64,000 nt of DNA from Acorus gramineus (GCA_030737835.1 CM060854.1:20353356-20417355), one strand, 5' to 3'. Counted from the first letter of the stretch, positions 22,478 to 35,330 are shown. Made by a program: numbers and translations. The notes: a model not told the origin generated them from the sequence alone.

Positions 22478-25426
22478 TCAATTTCTTTTGGTCGCCTTTA
22501 ATCTGCGCATAAAGAGCACATAAGCCACATATACCTTGTCCCCCAACTCATCCAGAAAGAGGAAATATATAATCCTCCAGTTTCTTTTAAACAACAAAAT
22601 ACCCCAGACCATCCAACATCCCAAGATGAATCCCGACATGCAAAACCATAGCATTTCTGACCACTCTCCATTATCTTCGTCTTCATTGTCCTGACTGATG
22701 GGTGTAGAACTTCGTGGCTTATCATCACCCGGGCATTCTTTGGAGGTTGGAGGCCCACATAGATCGTAATTTCCAATATAAGATGCATCAGTGAAGGTCT
22801 GAAGCTGACTGCCCCTTGGAATTCTCCCTGACAAGTTGTTGAAAGACAAGTTCAAGTCACCCATAAAAGTGAGCTCAGTAAGGCTCGGAGGAATCAGTCC
22901 GGAGAGAGAGTTTCTTGATAGATCGAGAGATAACATTGACTCCATATCACCTATCTTCGTAGGGATTTGCCCTGTCAAATGATTTCCAGACAAGTTCAAA
23001 CTCTGTAACCCGACGAGATTAACGATACTCTCGGGGATCTCTCCATCCAAACAATTGGTGGACAAGTCCATGTTGTTAGCGAAGGTGAGTATGTTGGTGA
23101 AGTTCAGTTCCAACCCATTCCTGACTAGTAACAAACTATAAAATTTGTTACTTTGTATGAGAGCCAAACTATGTATCAAGTCACTTCTGTTTGGACTTCT
23201 AGCCATGCCTCCAAAATTACCAATACACTTTGGTATAGATCCCACCAAATGATTATTTGCAAGGTCCAAAACTTGGAGAGAAGAAAGATCACAAATTTGT
23301 TGAGGAATAATCCCACTAAAGTTATTTGATCGCAGCTGGAGGTATTTCAAACTAGGAAATGTCTCCCATATCCAGGAAGGAATATTCCCATGGAAATTGT
23401 TTTGACTCAAATCAATTAGATTTAACTTCTTGCAATGCTTCAAAGAAGAAGGGAATTCTCCAGAAAAATTGTTATTCATCAATTGTAGTGCTTGAAGTTC
23501 AGTATGCAACATCATACTTGGTATCTTTCCATGTAGGTTATTGTTTGCCAAGTTGACAACCACGAAGTTTGTTAAATTCTCCAAACAATGAGGTAGCTCT
23601 CCGGACAAATGATTATTGGACAAATCGAGAGCCACGAGATGAGTTTTACATATGTTTGGGGATATGCTTCCATTTATATTATTATTTGAAAGATCTAACA
23701 ACAATATTGTTTGGTTTTCATGATTGTCAAAGATAATGGGCCCTGAAAATAAATTATCTTGTAGATAGAGAGCAGCCACATTTGTAGGAATGGGAGGTAA
23801 TGGACCTTCAAACTGGTTTGAACTTAGGTCGGCTTCTTGAAAGATTGTATATGTAAAGGACAGGGGCAACATCCCTCTTATCTGGTTGTTTGAGAGATTC
23901 AAATCACTAAATTGGGATGGTAGGTTCCAAAAATAATCAGGTATGACATCTGAAATCCCTGTGTTGGATAAATCAAGAATTCCAAAATTCTCTTGTGTCA
24001 ACCATTCTGGAAAATTAGGACCCAATTTGCAAAATGATAAGTCAACATATTGGAGATGAAATGGAGGAACCCAGTCTGAAGTAACATTGAAGGACAAGGA
24101 ATTATGACCAAGGGAAAGTTCTTCAAGTTTAGTGAGTTTGGAAAAGTGATCTTCAGAAATGACACCATACAATAAGTTATCAGTAGCACGAAGAACACGT
24201 AACTCTGAGAGTTGTCCAATGTTCTTGGAAATAGTATCATTCAATAGGTTGTGACTTAGATCTAGATACGATAGGAATGAGAGTTGTCCAATGTTCTTGG
24301 AAATTGTATCGTTTAATTGGTTGTGACTTAGATCTAGATGCGATAGGAATGACATCCTTCCAATAGATGCTGGGATACATCCTGTAAAACTATTATTTGA
24401 CAGATCAAGAGTAGTTAGATTTTTTAACTGCTCAAACACATCAGACAAATTCCCTTCAAGTTCATTGGAACCAAGATAGAGGACCTCAAGGGAGACCAAG
24501 TTTCTCAAGGTATTGGGAATTGGACCATGAAAATTGTTATAGCTAAGCTGGAGTTCTGTAAGGGAGCTTAGATTGGAGAACCAGCCAGGTATAGAATCAA
24601 ATAGATTAAAAGAAAGATCGAGGACCTCAAGGGAGACCAAGTTTCTCAAGGTATTGGGAATTGGACCATGAAAATTGTTAAAGCTAAGGTAGAGTTCTGT
24701 AAGGGAGCTTAGATTGGAGAACCAGCCAGGTGTAGAATCAAATAGGTTTCTAGAAAGACCGAGGACAGAAAGATGAGTAATATTAGCATACTGATGCCCA
24801 AGGGAACTCGGCAAGCTACCAAGTTGACAATTATCTAACCATAGAGTAGATAGAGTAGTTGGGAGAGTGCTGATCATCTGGAACCAGTCGGAAGACTCAG
24901 AGAGGTTCACACCGTTCAAATCAAGATGCTGCAAAGTGGAAAGGCCTGACAACCATTTTAGGCTTTTAGCGTTGACTTGATTCTCCCCAATAGAAAAATA
25001 TTGCAAGCATGACAGGTTTCCTAGCTGTTGAGGAATTGCACCACTGAAGGAATTCCAAGAAAGATCCAGATGTCTCAATTCTGACAGCGACCCAATGAAG
25101 GGAGGGATGGGTCCTCCAATATTATTCATGGAGAGGTCTAAATAATATAAATGTTTCAGATCAAGCAAAGAAGATCCTATTGTACCTCCAAAAATTCGTT
25201 CATAGAGGTCAAGCTTCACAACGTGGCCCGTTTGGTTGTCACAGCCGATGCCTTCCCACCGGCAACAGTCTTCTCCGTGCCATGAAGAGAGACGATGCCT
25301 GGGATCATACAAGCCTTCTTTGAATTTGAGGAGGGCCTGCCTTTCAACCTCCAAGCAAGAGGTGTTGTTGGAGCCAGGACTGCAGAGAGACAGGTTGATT
25401 GTTCCCATACAAAGTAAGAACCACAT
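22478..25426 (-). CDS. RLP1: LRR receptor-like protein (EIX/Ve-like), intact from a downstream ATG
   Basis: A plasma-membrane receptor-like protein of 982 residues with an LRR ectodomain, one membrane span and no kinase. Known relatives perceive microbial molecules or apoplastic effectors and signal with SOBIR1 and BAK1; the ligand here is unknown. Seen: a short hydrophobic start ([13 protein letters not shown]), an LRRNT domain ([29 protein letters not shown]), roughly 30 LRRs with LxxLxLSxNxxxGxIP pattern, a C-terminal cap ending [11 protein letters not shown], an acidic strip ([12 protein letters not shown]), a membrane span at about 925-946 with a GFILG (GxxxG) motif like that used for SOBIR1 contact, and a 36-residue tail with YVLF, a YxxPhi-type endocytosis motif. 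A 47-residue LRR pair and a 24-residue LRR are each tandemly duplicated. The ATG is the first after an in-frame TAG at 25430-25432 that cuts off 14 ancestral N-terminal residues. No intron is needed. Confidence 0.9.
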   Translation of the reverse strand: MWFLLCMGTINLSLCSPGSNNTSCLEVERQALLKFKEGLYDPRHRLSSWHGEDCCRWEGIGCDNQTGHVVKLDLYERIFGGTIGSSLLDLKHLYYLDLSMNNIGGPIPPFIGSLSELRHLDLSWNSFSGAIPQQLGNLSCLQYFSIGENQVNAKSLKWLSGLSTLQHLDLNGVNLSESSDWFQMISTLPTTLSTLWLDNCQLGSLPSSLGHQYANITHLSVLGLSRNLFDSTPGWFSNLSSLTELYLSFNNFHGPIPNTLRNLVSLEVLDLSFNLFDSIPGWFSNLSSLTELQLSYNNFHGPIPNTLRNLVSLEVLYLGSNELEGNLSDVFEQLKNLTTLDLSNNSFTGCIPASIGRMSFLSHLDLSHNQLNDTISKNIGQLSFLSYLDLSHNLLNDTISKNIGQLSELRVLRATDNLLYGVISEDHFSKLTKLEELSLGHNSLSFNVTSDWVPPFHLQYVDLSFCKLGPNFPEWLTQENFGILDLSNTGISDVIPDYFWNLPSQFSDLNLSNNQIRGMLPLSFTYTIFQEADLSSNQFEGPLPPIPTNVAALYLQDNLFSGPIIFDNHENQTILLLDLSNNNINGSISPNICKTHLVALDLSNNHLSGELPHCLENLTNFVVVNLANNNLHGKIPSMMLHTELQALQLMNNNFSGEFPSSLKHCKKLNLIDLSQNNFHGNIPSWIWETFPSLKYLQLRSNNFSGIIPQQICDLSSLQVLDLANNHLVGSIPKCIGNFGGMARSPNRSDLIHSLALIQSNKFYSLLLVRNGLELNFTNILTFANNMDLSTNCLDGEIPESIVNLVGLQSLNLSGNHLTGQIPTKIGDMESMLSLDLSRNSLSGLIPPSLTELTFMGDLNLSFNNLSGRIPRGSQLQTFTDASYIGNYDLCGPPTSKECPGDDKPRSSTPISQDNEDEDNGEWSEMLWFCMSGFILGCWMVWGILLFKRNWRIIYFLFLDELGDKVYVAYVLFMRRLKATKRN

Positions 25427-25474
25427 CAACTAAACCAAAGAACCAGCGGAAGACATAAGGTTGAACTCACTCAT
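25427..25474 (-). promoter_or_regulatory. Ancestral RLP1 start, now a 14-codon uORF
   Basis: The ATG at 25474-25472 aligns with the MSEF start of RLP2 and RLP3, but TGG is replaced by TAG (25432-25430), so translation stops after 14 codons. The next in-frame ATG (25426) begins three bases after that stop, so reinitiation or leaky scanning would be needed to make the receptor. Confidence 0.75.
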
Positions 25475-25517
25475 TTTCACTATATTCTGAATATACTGCA
25501 TCCTTGCCCACATTGCC

Positions 25518-25531
25518 TATATATATATAAA
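25518..25531 (-). promoter_or_regulatory. RLP1 TATA box
   Basis: TTTATATATATATA on the minus strand, about 45 bp upstream of the ancestral ATG. The same element and its surroundings recur upstream of RLP2 and RLP3. Confidence 0.6.
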
Positions 25532-26357
25532 TCTTGGAGTATAGAAGGGGTTAGGGCATTATTAATCTTGTTGTCTGGGCCCGGGGACGGAGAGAAATTT
25601 CAATATTCAACAACCCTCTGAGCTGTTACAGATGAGAGGAATGAATGCAGGCTTAATTAGAGCACAACATCGAAGACTCATGGCAGAAGACTTTTTTACC
25701 CGCAAAAAAAATTTCGATTGCAAAGTCCATGGGCGGGCCAGGGCTCGAAGCCCCTTAGGCCCGAATGGGCCCTGCCCATGGCCAATCCAACTTTCAAGCC
25801 ATGTTTATAGTGACTAAATTTTGTAACGATGTATATATTTTTCTAAATTTATATCGAGGTATACAAGATTGGATGTTGGTTGATAAAAACAAATTGAGTA
25901 TAACCGCGCTCTTACCCAAATGATTAGATGTTATAGTGAATGGTCTTGATAACACTGTCAGTGTAATATTGTCCGTACTGCTTAGTTGTTGCGTTTGCTT
26001 TGACATATTTTTATGAAGTATATACAAGTACGTTATTTTTTGTGTGTGAAATATTATATTCGATTCATTGGGTGTATATAATTCATTTTTTTAAAAGTAT
26101 ATATATTTTTAAAAAATAAAACAGATGGGGATTATAAAAATGATTGCATGTAACTGCATATAACATCATTCATTTATTGATCAATTGAATGATCTAGTAC
26201 AATTTATTCATTGTACATATAATATCTAAACAAAAAAATGTTCAAAATTACTTCACACCATAAATTACGACTTATTTTTTCCAATCCAATTACAACGTTG
26301 CATTACAAATACACTAGACATAGATAGATCAAAGAACCACTCAATACACACTCAAAT
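25532..26357. other. RLP1 upstream region and RLP2 3' flank
   Basis: 25532-25630 is the conserved RLP upstream block (CTTGGAGTATAGAAGGGG, TCTGGGCCCGGGGACGG, AACAACCCTCTGAGC). About 25725-25790 holds GC-rich CCATGGGC/GCCCATGG inverted motifs. 25850-26100 shows nothing. 26125-26357 is the conserved RLP 3' flank. No other gene seen. Confidence 0.55.
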
Positions 26358-26377
26358 TCAGTTTCTTTTCATCACTT

Positions 26378-29305
26378 TCAATCTACGCATAGAGAGCACA
26401 TAAGCCACATATACCTTATCTCCCAATTCATCCAGAAAGAGAAAATATAGAATCCTCCAGTCTTTTTGAACAACAAAATACCCCAGACCATCCAACATCC
26501 CAAGATGAATCCCAGCATGACGCCGAGGAAAAGCCATAGCATTTCTTCGTCTGCTGTGTTGTCTTGATTGATGGATGCAGGGCTTCGTGGCATACCATGA
26601 CCCAAGCAATCTTTCGATGTTGGAGGCCCACATAGATCATAGTTTCCCTCGTAAGATGTATCATTGAATGTTTGAAGTTGAGAGCCTGTTGGAATTCTCC
26701 CCGACAAGTTATTGAAAGACAAGTTCAAGTCCTCCAAAAAATTGAGCTCGGACAGGCTCGAAGGAATCGGTCCAGTGAGATTATTTCTTGATAAATCGAG
26801 AGACAACATAGAATTCATATCACCGATCTTTGCGGGGATTTTTCCTGTCAAATGATTTGCAGACAAGTTCAGGCTCTGTAACCCAACGAGATTAACAATA
26901 CTTTCGGGGATCTCTCCATCCAGGGAATTGTTGGACAAGTCCATGTTGTTTGCGAGTCCGAGTGTGTTGGTGTAGACCAATTCCAACCCATTCCTGACTA
27001 GTAACAAACTAAAAAATTCGTAACTTCGCATGTAACCCAATATACCATGGAAATCAGTCAGTGCACTTCCGTTTGAACGTCTAACCATGCCTCTGAAATT
27101 ACCAATGCACTTTGGTATAGATCCCACCAAATGATTGTTTGCAAGGTCCAATATCTGGAGAGAAGAAAGATCACAAATTTGTTGAGGAATAATCCCACTA
27201 AAGTTATTTGATCGCAGCTGGAGGTATTTCAAACTGGGAAAGGTCTCCCATATCCTGGAAGGAATGTTTCCATGGAAATTATTCTGACTGAAATCAATCA
27301 TAGCCAACTTCTTACAGTGCTTTAAAGAAGAAGGGAATTCTCCAGAAAAATTGTTATTCTTCAATTGTAATGCTCGAAGTTCAGTATGCAACATCATACT
27401 CGGTAACTTTCCATGGAGGTTATTGTTTGCCAATTTGACAACTAGGAAGCCCGTTAAATTCTCCAAACAGTGAGGTAGCTCTCCCGACAAATGATTATCG
27501 GACAGATCGAGAACTGCGAGGTTGTGAGATTTACATATGTTTGGGGATATGATTCCATTTATACTATTATTTGAAAGATCTAACAACCTTATTGTTTGGT
27601 TTTCATGATTGTCAAAGATAATGGGTCCTGAAAATAAATTACCCTGTAGAAAGAGAATATGCACATTGGTAGGAATGGGAGGTAATGGACCTTCAAACTG
27701 GTTTGAACTTAGGTCGACTACTTCAATGATAGTAGATGTAATGGACAGGGGCAACATCCCTCTAATCTGGTTGTTTGAGAGATTCAAATAACTAAATTGG
27801 GATGGTAAGTTCCAAAAATAATTTGGCACGACATCTGAAATCCCTGTGTTGGATAAATCAAGATATTCAAACTTCTCATGTGCTAACCATTCAGGAAATT
27901 TAGGATCCAATAGTTTACAAAATGATAAGTCAACATATTCGAGATGAAATGGAGGAACCCAGTTTGAAGTAACATTGAAGGACAAGGAATTATGACCAAG
28001 GGAAAGTTGTTCAAGTTTAGTGAGTTTGGAAAAGTGATCTTCAGAAATGACACCATACAATAAGTTATCAGTAGCACGAAGAACACGTAACTCTGAGAGT
28101 TGTCCAATGTTCTTGGGAATTGTACCGTTTAATAGGTTGTGACTTAGATCTAGAAACGATAGGAATGACATCCTTCCAATAGATGCTGGGATACATCCTG
28201 TAAAACTATTATTTGACAGATCAAGAGTAGTTAGATTTTTGAACTGCTCAAAGACATCAGACAAATTCCCTTCAAGTTCATTGGAACCAAGATAGAGGAC
28301 CTCAAGGGAGACCAAGTTTCTCACGGTATTGGGAATTGGACCATGAAAATTGTTTTGGCTAAGGTAGAGCTTTGTAAGGGAGCTTAGATTGGAGAACCAG
28401 CCAGGTATAGAATCAAATAGATTTCTAGAAAGATCGAGGACCTCAAGGGAGACCAAGTTTCTCAAAGTATTGGGAATTGGACCATGAAAATTGTTATGGC
28501 CAAGGTAGAGTTTTGTAAGGGAGCTTAGATTGGAGAACCAGCCAGGTATAGAATCAAATAGATTAAAAGAAAGATCGAGGACAGAAAGATGAGTAATATT
28601 AGCATACTGATGCCCAAGTGAACTCGGCAAGCTACCAAGTTGACAAGTCTCTAACCATAGAGTAGATAGAGTAGTTGGGAGAGTGCTGATCATCTGGAAC
28701 CAATCGGAAGACTCAGAGAGGTTCACAAAGCTCAAATCAAGATGCTGCAAACTGGAAAGGCCTGACAACCATTTTAGGCTTTTAGCGTTGACTTGATTCT
28801 CCCCAATAGAAAAATATTGCAAGCATGACAGGTTTCCTAGCTGTTGAGGAATTGCACCCCTGAAGTAATTAAAAGAAAGATCCAGATGTCTCAATTCTGA
28901 CAGCGACCCAATGAAGGGAGGGATGGGTCCTTCAAAATTATTCCTGCTGAGATTTAAATAATATAGATGTTTGAGATCAAGCAAAGAAGAACCCACTGTA
29001 CCTCCCAAATAGAAAACAGTGTCCCAACTATTGAGATCAAGTTTCACAACGTGGGCCGTTTGGTTGTCACAGCCGATGCCTTCCCACCGGCAACAGTCTT
29101 CTCCGTGCCATGAAGAGAGACGATGCCTGGGATCATATACCAAGCCTTCTTTGAATTTGAGGAGGGCCTGCCTTTCAACCTCCAAGCAAGAGGTGTTGTT
29201 GGAGCCAGGACTGCAGAGAGACAGGTTGACTGTTCCCACACAAAGTATAAACCAGATCAACCAAACCAAAGAACCACCTGATGACATAAGGTTGAACTCA
29301 CTCAT
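26378..29305 (-). CDS. RLP2: LRR receptor-like protein with frameshifted cytoplasmic tail
   Basis: Encodes 975 residues from the MSEF start, chosen because it is conserved in RLP3 and in the RLP1 leader and because a TATA box only 46 bp upstream leaves no room for upstream ATGs. Order: signal peptide at about 1-31 ([20 protein letters not shown]), LRRNT ([28 protein letters not shown]), roughly 30 LRRs, cap ([11 protein letters not shown]), membrane span at about 922-946 with GFILG, and a 29-residue tail. No kinase domain, so it would rely on a partner such as SOBIR1. Compared with RLP1, one base is missing at 26459-26470; the tail reads [12 protein letters not shown]... instead of [12 protein letters not shown].... 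The ancestral tail survives in the other frame to 26358. It shares the 47-residue LRR-pair duplication with RLP1 but lacks the 24-residue LRR duplication. Tandem, head to tail with RLP1, about 0.95 kb apart. Confidence 0.92.
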   Translation of the reverse strand: MSEFNLMSSGGSLVWLIWFILCVGTVNLSLCSPGSNNTSCLEVERQALLKFKEGLVYDPRHRLSSWHGEDCCRWEGIGCDNQTAHVVKLDLNSWDTVFYLGGTVGSSLLDLKHLYYLNLSRNNFEGPIPPFIGSLSELRHLDLSFNYFRGAIPQQLGNLSCLQYFSIGENQVNAKSLKWLSGLSSLQHLDLSFVNLSESSDWFQMISTLPTTLSTLWLETCQLGSLPSSLGHQYANITHLSVLDLSFNLFDSIPGWFSNLSSLTKLYLGHNNFHGPIPNTLRNLVSLEVLDLSRNLFDSIPGWFSNLSSLTKLYLSQNNFHGPIPNTVRNLVSLEVLYLGSNELEGNLSDVFEQFKNLTTLDLSNNSFTGCIPASIGRMSFLSFLDLSHNLLNGTIPKNIGQLSELRVLRATDNLLYGVISEDHFSKLTKLEQLSLGHNSLSFNVTSNWVPPFHLEYVDLSFCKLLDPKFPEWLAHEKFEYLDLSNTGISDVVPNYFWNLPSQFSYLNLSNNQIRGMLPLSITSTIIEVVDLSSNQFEGPLPPIPTNVHILFLQGNLFSGPIIFDNHENQTIRLLDLSNNSINGIISPNICKSHNLAVLDLSDNHLSGELPHCLENLTGFLVVKLANNNLHGKLPSMMLHTELRALQLKNNNFSGEFPSSLKHCKKLAMIDFSQNNFHGNIPSRIWETFPSLKYLQLRSNNFSGIIPQQICDLSSLQILDLANNHLVGSIPKCIGNFRGMVRRSNGSALTDFHGILGYMRSYEFFSLLLVRNGLELVYTNTLGLANNMDLSNNSLDGEIPESIVNLVGLQSLNLSANHLTGKIPAKIGDMNSMLSLDLSRNNLTGPIPSSLSELNFLEDLNLSFNNLSGRIPTGSQLQTFNDTSYEGNYDLCGPPTSKDCLGHGMPRSPASINQDNTADEEMLWLFLGVMLGFILGCWMVWGILLFKKTGGFYIFSFWMNWEIRYMWLMCSLCVD

Positions 29306-29350
29306 TTTCACTATATTCTGAATATACTGCATCTCCTTGCCCACATTGCC

Positions 29351-29364
29351 TATATATATATAAA
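29351..29364 (-). promoter_or_regulatory. RLP2 TATA box
   Basis: TTTATATATATATA on the minus strand, 46 bp upstream of the MSEF ATG, inside a block conserved among the three RLP genes. Confidence 0.65.
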
Positions 29365-30711
29365 TCTTGGAGTATAGAAGGGGTTTGGGTATTATTAATC
29401 TTGTTGTCTGGACCCGGGGACGGAGAGAAATTTCAATATTCAACAACCCTCTGAGCAGTTACAGATTAGAGCACAACATCGAAGACTTGGGGGTCAAGTC
29501 CATGGCAGAAGACTTTTTTACCCAAAAAAAATAATTTCCATGGCAAAAGACTCAAAGCAGCGTTTGCAAAAGACTCAAAGCATATAAAGTTGTTATGTAT
29601 CTGGGCCCGGGTATAGATGTTATATTATTCAAAACCCTTTCAATGTAAACGAACAATAATCAGAGCACTACAATTAAGATTTCCTAGTCAATGGAAGATT
29701 TGAGTGAATAATTATCTAGTGTTGTTACACAGTATTTTTTCATCCCTAATTCCAGTCTTATATATCTAGTTAGCATCATACACTTAGCTTAACGGAGTAT
29801 ATATCTTTCTAAATTTTTTTTACATTTTCGATAAATAGATCCATTTAATTCATTGAAGTATATTTACATCATATAAAACTAAAAGCGTATACATAATTAG
29901 ATGAGATACATTATTTTTAAAAAATTCAAAACGTGTGTGGACTGAAACTAAGTCTGAAGAAGGGGGGATGCATGTATTATTATGCATAATTATATGGTGG
30001 AGATGACATGAAAAAAAAAAGTAGCGCTGATACTTTCGGTCCATTTTACAACCCTATATAAGTGTATACTATAATAGTACATTATATATTCTAGGGTTTC
30101 TTGCATGTATACAATAAAAAAATATGGTATTTATTTTTATACAACTGGAAATATCATATATATTTTTATACCATTAGAATTTTTCTTAATGTAAAAATTT
30201 GTCCCTCTTTTATCATTTTTAACAAAATGAACCTTAACTATAGTTAGTTTTTAACCAAGAAATAAAAATGACAAAAATAACCTTAACATATAATATTTTT
30301 GTGTCATAATGTACATAATTAAACATCATAATTTAATTAATTTTATGTTCTTTCTAAATCAATCTTGAGTTATTCAACCTTATCCCTTCGTTCCTTGTCT
30401 TCCAATCAAGATCTAATTTTTTTAAAAATTTGTATTTTGTAATATATATTATTAGATGTTCTCAAAATAATTTTATTTTATTTTTAGTAATGTAAGTATT
30501 AATAATCATTATATCCTTGCTAATAAATAGTTTGTACGATTAATTTTTATGTTTTTGGATTTTAGATGAAATTTATCATTTCCATGCTAAAATTAGTATT
30601 TTTATTTTTATAAATATTGTATTTGGTAAAGTTAAATATGCAAAAAAAGATAGGGTAATTTAGTCTTTTCTCTAAGACTTTAACGGTTTTAGTGAAAATT
30701 TGGATGGAAGT
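29365..30711. other. RLP2 upstream region and AT-rich spacer
   Basis: 29365-29470 is the conserved RLP upstream block. 29595-29660 repeats part of it (TATCTGGGCCCGGGTATAGATGT.ATATTATTCAAAACCC), a second promoter-like piece. 30020-30100 has a MITE end (GCTGATACTTTCGGTCCATTTTACAACC, AGTGTATACTATAATAGTACA). The rest is A/T-rich with nothing recognised. Confidence 0.5.
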
Positions 30712-31273
30712 TAACTAAGATGGTAAATATTATGCATAAGTTCTACGTATTTCAATGGTATAAAAATAAATAAATTATTTGGAGTGATATAAATTTAAAT
30801 AGTATGTTTTTGAATGGTATACATGCAAAAAACCCTATATTCTCCTAGCATGGTGTATGAAATTTATTTTTATTTTATTTTTTCAAAGAGAGAAATATGT
30901 TAGTTTATCTAAATATATAATTTATTTTTCGTAATAGAATGTTCTTCAATACACGAGTTTATATTTAAAAAAAAAACAGTAAGTATAGAAGACAATGTTA
31001 CAGGGCATATCAATTAAAAGAAAAATCACTGAGCTTGGATTAAGTCAAATGAAACAGTTTTCTTGCGTATTTGGGACGGGCTTTGCATTAAGTCCACTGT
31101 GTAAACTCTGATTGAAAAGAATCCTAGAGTTTGTAAATATATAATAAGGCACAAAACCAAGAAAGCAGTGATGTATTTAAAGCAATTATGTTGGATTGTT
31201 TTGAGTGATGATATAATAAACTATTTATAACTATAAATAATTTTTTATTTGATTGTGTTTTAAGACTAATAGT

Positions 31274-31827
31274 TAGAATAAGAGAAAAATAATAATAATG
31301 AGACCTAATTATGAGAGAGGGACTCATGTCCTTTATATAATAGTATAAAATAGAATTACATGTGTAACACAATAATATAATACACGTTTAATATAACACA
31401 ATAACACCCCATCTCAAATTCTGAAGGGTAGAACCATTAGAGTTTGCATAAAAATGATAAACCAAAATCCTATCCTAATAAACACTTTCAATCATAAAAA
31501 AACGAAGTCTTTTTTGCAAAATGCAAATGTTGATATTCTCACGGTGTCTTCTACTCTATTCTTGTGACCTTTAGGTTGTCCGTGCATTTTAGAATTCGTA
31601 GGTATTAAAAGTCCTTCCCCACTCCGATTGAAGACTCCTCAATTAGAGTGGGGAAGATGAAAGAGAAATTTTTGTGAATCTAAGAATTTCAAGTGGCTCT
31701 GATATCACGAATAAGAAAAAAAAAAGAGATCGACTTAATTCTATTAGGTACTTAAGCCCCTTTATATGATAATACAGAATAGTGTTATAGGTGTAACACA
31801 ATAATATAAAATGTTTGTAATCTAACA
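31274..31827 (-). mobile_element. TRIM retrotransposon, copy A
   Basis: Terminal-repeat retrotransposon in miniature. Direct repeats of about 120-125 bp lie at 31274-31398 and 31708-31827, sharing TAACACAATAATATAA and TTTATAT.ATA.TA.A.AATAG. On the minus strand the right repeat begins TGTTAGATTAC and is followed by TGATATCAGAGC (31696-31707), one base from the methionine-initiator tRNA primer-binding site TGGTATCAGAGC. The inner end next to the other repeat is purine-rich (GAGATGGGGTG), a polypurine tract. Only about 310 bp of non-coding DNA lies between. It predates the block duplication because copy B has it at the same place. Confidence 0.8.
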
Positions 31828-34800
31828 CTTTAATAATAATAATAAAGTTTTTATTATTTCATTGATTGTGGATAATTTGTGAATGGAATGATAGAAGGTT
31901 TGAGTTCATGTCAAATGAAACATTTTTCTTGACATTTGAAAAGAATCCTAGACTTTTATAAAATAGTTATATAATAAGACACAAAACCTAAGATTTAGGA
32001 CTACTTGGGTGATGATATAAACTATTTTCAAATAGATAACTATTTAAGTATAAGTAAAGAATAATAATTTTTTATTTGATGGTGATTTTAATCATAATAA
32101 TAAAGTTTTTGTTGTTTGATTGATCGTGAATAAATTAGGGATAAAATATTAAGAAGACGTGAAAAAAGAATTATAAATGTAAAAATTGAATTTAAATTTT
32201 GTGACACTCAATTTTTTTACATCTCAAATATGGTCTCATATACTTTATTAACCACTCCACTAACTATAACATGTACATATCTTGTTGAAAAAAATTTACA
32301 TTTTTTTAATAAATGTTATCATTTAATTCATTGAAATATATATTTTATATTTTATAAAAATAAATATCTTATTATATGAAATATATAACTTTTAGAAAAT
32401 AAATACATAGACAAACTTTGGAGTACTGTAAATACAACTGAGTATACATTTATTTTTTTATTTTTCCAATTATTGTTGATAAACATCATGCTTTGCAGAG
32501 CATTTCTCCGAATAAATCAAAGCTGTTAACTTCTCTCCTACTCCACCCAAACAAAATTCATTATAATAATAAAAAATTTATTATTTGACTGACCATTGAT
32601 AACATGTGAACAAAATGATAAAAGTTTTGAGGTCAATTCAAATGAAACATTTTTCTTCCGTATTTAAAACGGCTTTGCATTCTTTCCTTGGAACATTCAT
32701 TCTAGTCTCTCTCTCGGACTCACTACTAGACATATTGTATGCTATAGACTTAGAAAAGAATCTTAGACTTTGTAAAATAGATATATAATAAGACAAAAAA
32801 CCCAAGATTTAGGATTGCTTGGGTGATGAATATAAACTATTTTAAAATAAATAACTATTTAAGTATATAAATAAAGAATAATAATTTTTTATTTGATGAT
32901 GATTTTAAACATAATAATAATTTTTTTATTGTTCGGTTGATAACGGATAAATTAGGGATAAAATGCTAATAAGATGTGGATAAAGAATTATAAATGTGAA
33001 GAATGATTTTGAACTTTGTGACACTCAATTTTTTGACGTCTCAAATATATAGTCGTATATATTTTGTTAACCCTTCACTAACTATAACAAGGTGTATATA
33101 TATTGTTGAAAAAATTCACATTTTTTCATAAATGATATTATTCAATTCATTGAAGTATATGTTTTATGTTTTATAAAAACAAATACCTTATTAGATGAAG
33201 TATATAACTTAAAAAAAATAAATACATAAACATTTTCCTTTTTGTTTTTATAGTTATTGTTGATAAACATCATATCATGCTTTGGAGAGCATTTCTCCCA
33301 ATAAATCAAAGTAGTCATCTTCTCTCCTTCTCCACCCAAACAAAACCCTTGAGAATGTGGATTATTATATATATGTTTCATTTATATATATATATATTAA
33401 AAAATTGAAACAAATTATTGCATATAAACGCATGTAGCATCATTTGTTTATTAAACAATTAAATAATCCATAATAATTCATGGGAAAATGACAAAAAAAA
33501 GTCTAATAAAAGTTAGAAATATATATATAAATCAGCCATATTTTTAAATTATACCAAAAAGTCTTATTTCACAATTTTAGAAACACAAAAGACTAATCTA
33601 CCCTTATATAATTAAATCCTTAACATATTCTATACCTTTTAATTTTGTTAAAATATTTCACACATTCTCGTGGAGAATTTTTTTTTACTCTAAATTCTTT
33701 ATGATTAGGTGGACTTTATGAGATATATGCTAATATAGTTTTAGTTTTTTTATAATAAACTCCATTAAATGTATGCTTCTTTAAAAAAATAAATATGTAA
33801 ACTAATTTGAGTTTTTTATTATAAACTAATGACGTCATAAAAATATGTGAATAGCCAAGTAAAAAAAATGTGAATAAGTAAAAAATATGTGAATATATAT
33901 ATATATCTAAAACACATAATATGATATGTAATAACAACACCTCTAAGGGGATTGATTTGTGTCATATAGAGTGAGATTGTTGTTTTGTAGAAAAAATAGG
34001 TGTTTGGTGTGAAATAACCTAAAAAGGGTTAGAAGGATGTTAAAGATCTAATTACATAAAGGTAGATTAATCTTCTGTGTTTCCAAAATTTTAAAATGTG
34101 AATTGTAAAAATTATTGCATATAAATGCATGTAGCATCGTTTATTTATTAAGCAATTGAATAATCCATAACAATTCATTCATTCTACATATCTATCTATT
34201 ATCTAACCAAAAGTTTTATGTTGTATTCGTTCCTTTGTGTGTTACTTTTTCAGTTCCAATTTTATCATTAGTTATACCATAATTTTTAATTTTATATTAA
34301 AGGTAAGAATGGAAAAAATAAATATTTTAATATTTTAAAAGATAATGTGAGATATTTATGAAATCTATCTTTTTAATCTATCTATCTATATTAATGATAT
34401 ATTGAATAAATGGTAGTGATCGTTCCACATTATCATATATATTTTTCGTTATTATTATTTTTTTATTAGATTTAGATTGATATAATCATATAATATATGT
34501 GATAAATATTAATTTCAGGTCAAATATGAGTTTTACGTTTGATCTCATTTTTCATCATACAATAGTCATTTGAAAAACAATATATTACACGGTCATAAAT
34601 ATTTATCGAAAAGCTCTTTCCAACTAGATATTGATCACCCCAATCGGGGCTATCCTTAAAAAATTATGAATTTTTAATTCTTGATTTTGTTTTTATAAAA
34701 TATTCCTGATTATTTGTTATTTTCAATAATATTATTCAAAAGGGTTCAAATTGTACATAAACATTGTTTTTTTTTAATAAATTCGAGCGATATTGTTGGT

Positions 34801-35129
34801 TTGAGAGTTTCAAATGGGTTATTTTTAAAATATACGGTTGGTGTAGGGATATATATGCAGAAAAATCATTTTCAGTTGTAATATATCTTCTTTATGTGTA
34901 ATTTCATAATAAATTTTACAAAAATTTTGTTTAATAATTATTAAAATTTTCATCATATTATTTATGTATATAAAACATCGTATATCATATTGTATATAAA
35001 CGAATTAAAAAAAAATTGAGGGTACTGGTTGTGTATATATATATATATTTATTTATTTATTTACACGTATGTCGTGCATGAGGGATGTTAAGGCTTGACT
35101 GTGAATTTAAAAAACAAAAGGAATTTCAA

Positions 35130-35330
35130 AAATTACATATCTCACCATAAATTATGATTTATTTTTTCCAATCCAATTACAACGTTGCATTACAAATCTT
35201 GGAGCATAGAAGATGTAAAGGCTTTATTAAATCTTGTTATCCGAGGCTTTATTAAATCTTGTTATCCGGGCCCAGGTATATAGATGTTTCGTTACATAAC
35301 CCCCTAGGGGTACTTAATTACAGTCTTACA
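35130..35330 (-). pseudogene. RLP deletion scar, copy A
   Basis: The left part (35130-35197) matches the 3' flank of RLP2: CTCACCATAAATTATGA, CCAATCCAATTACAACGTTG, CATTACAAAT. It passes at 35194-35197 (AAAT) straight into RLP promoter sequence: CTTGGAGCATAGAAG, TTATTAAATCTTGTTATCC, GGGCCCAGGTATATAG. In RLP2 these two points are about 3.05 kb apart (26310 and 29365) and both carry AAAT, so the coding region appears to have been removed between short matches. A 25-bp tandem duplication (AGGCTTTATTAAATCTTG...) follows at 35218-35268. Confidence 0.75.

Noticed and set aside
26357..26664. Separate small minus-strand genes at the 3' end of RLP2
   Set aside because: The frame ending at 26358 is the ancestral RLP tail left out of frame by the one-base loss; the others are shadow frames of RLP2.
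29306..29446. Upstream starts that would add 9 or 47 residues to RLP2
   Set aside because: They lie at or upstream of the TATA box region and are not conserved in RLP1 or RLP3; the MSEF start gives a normal signal peptide.
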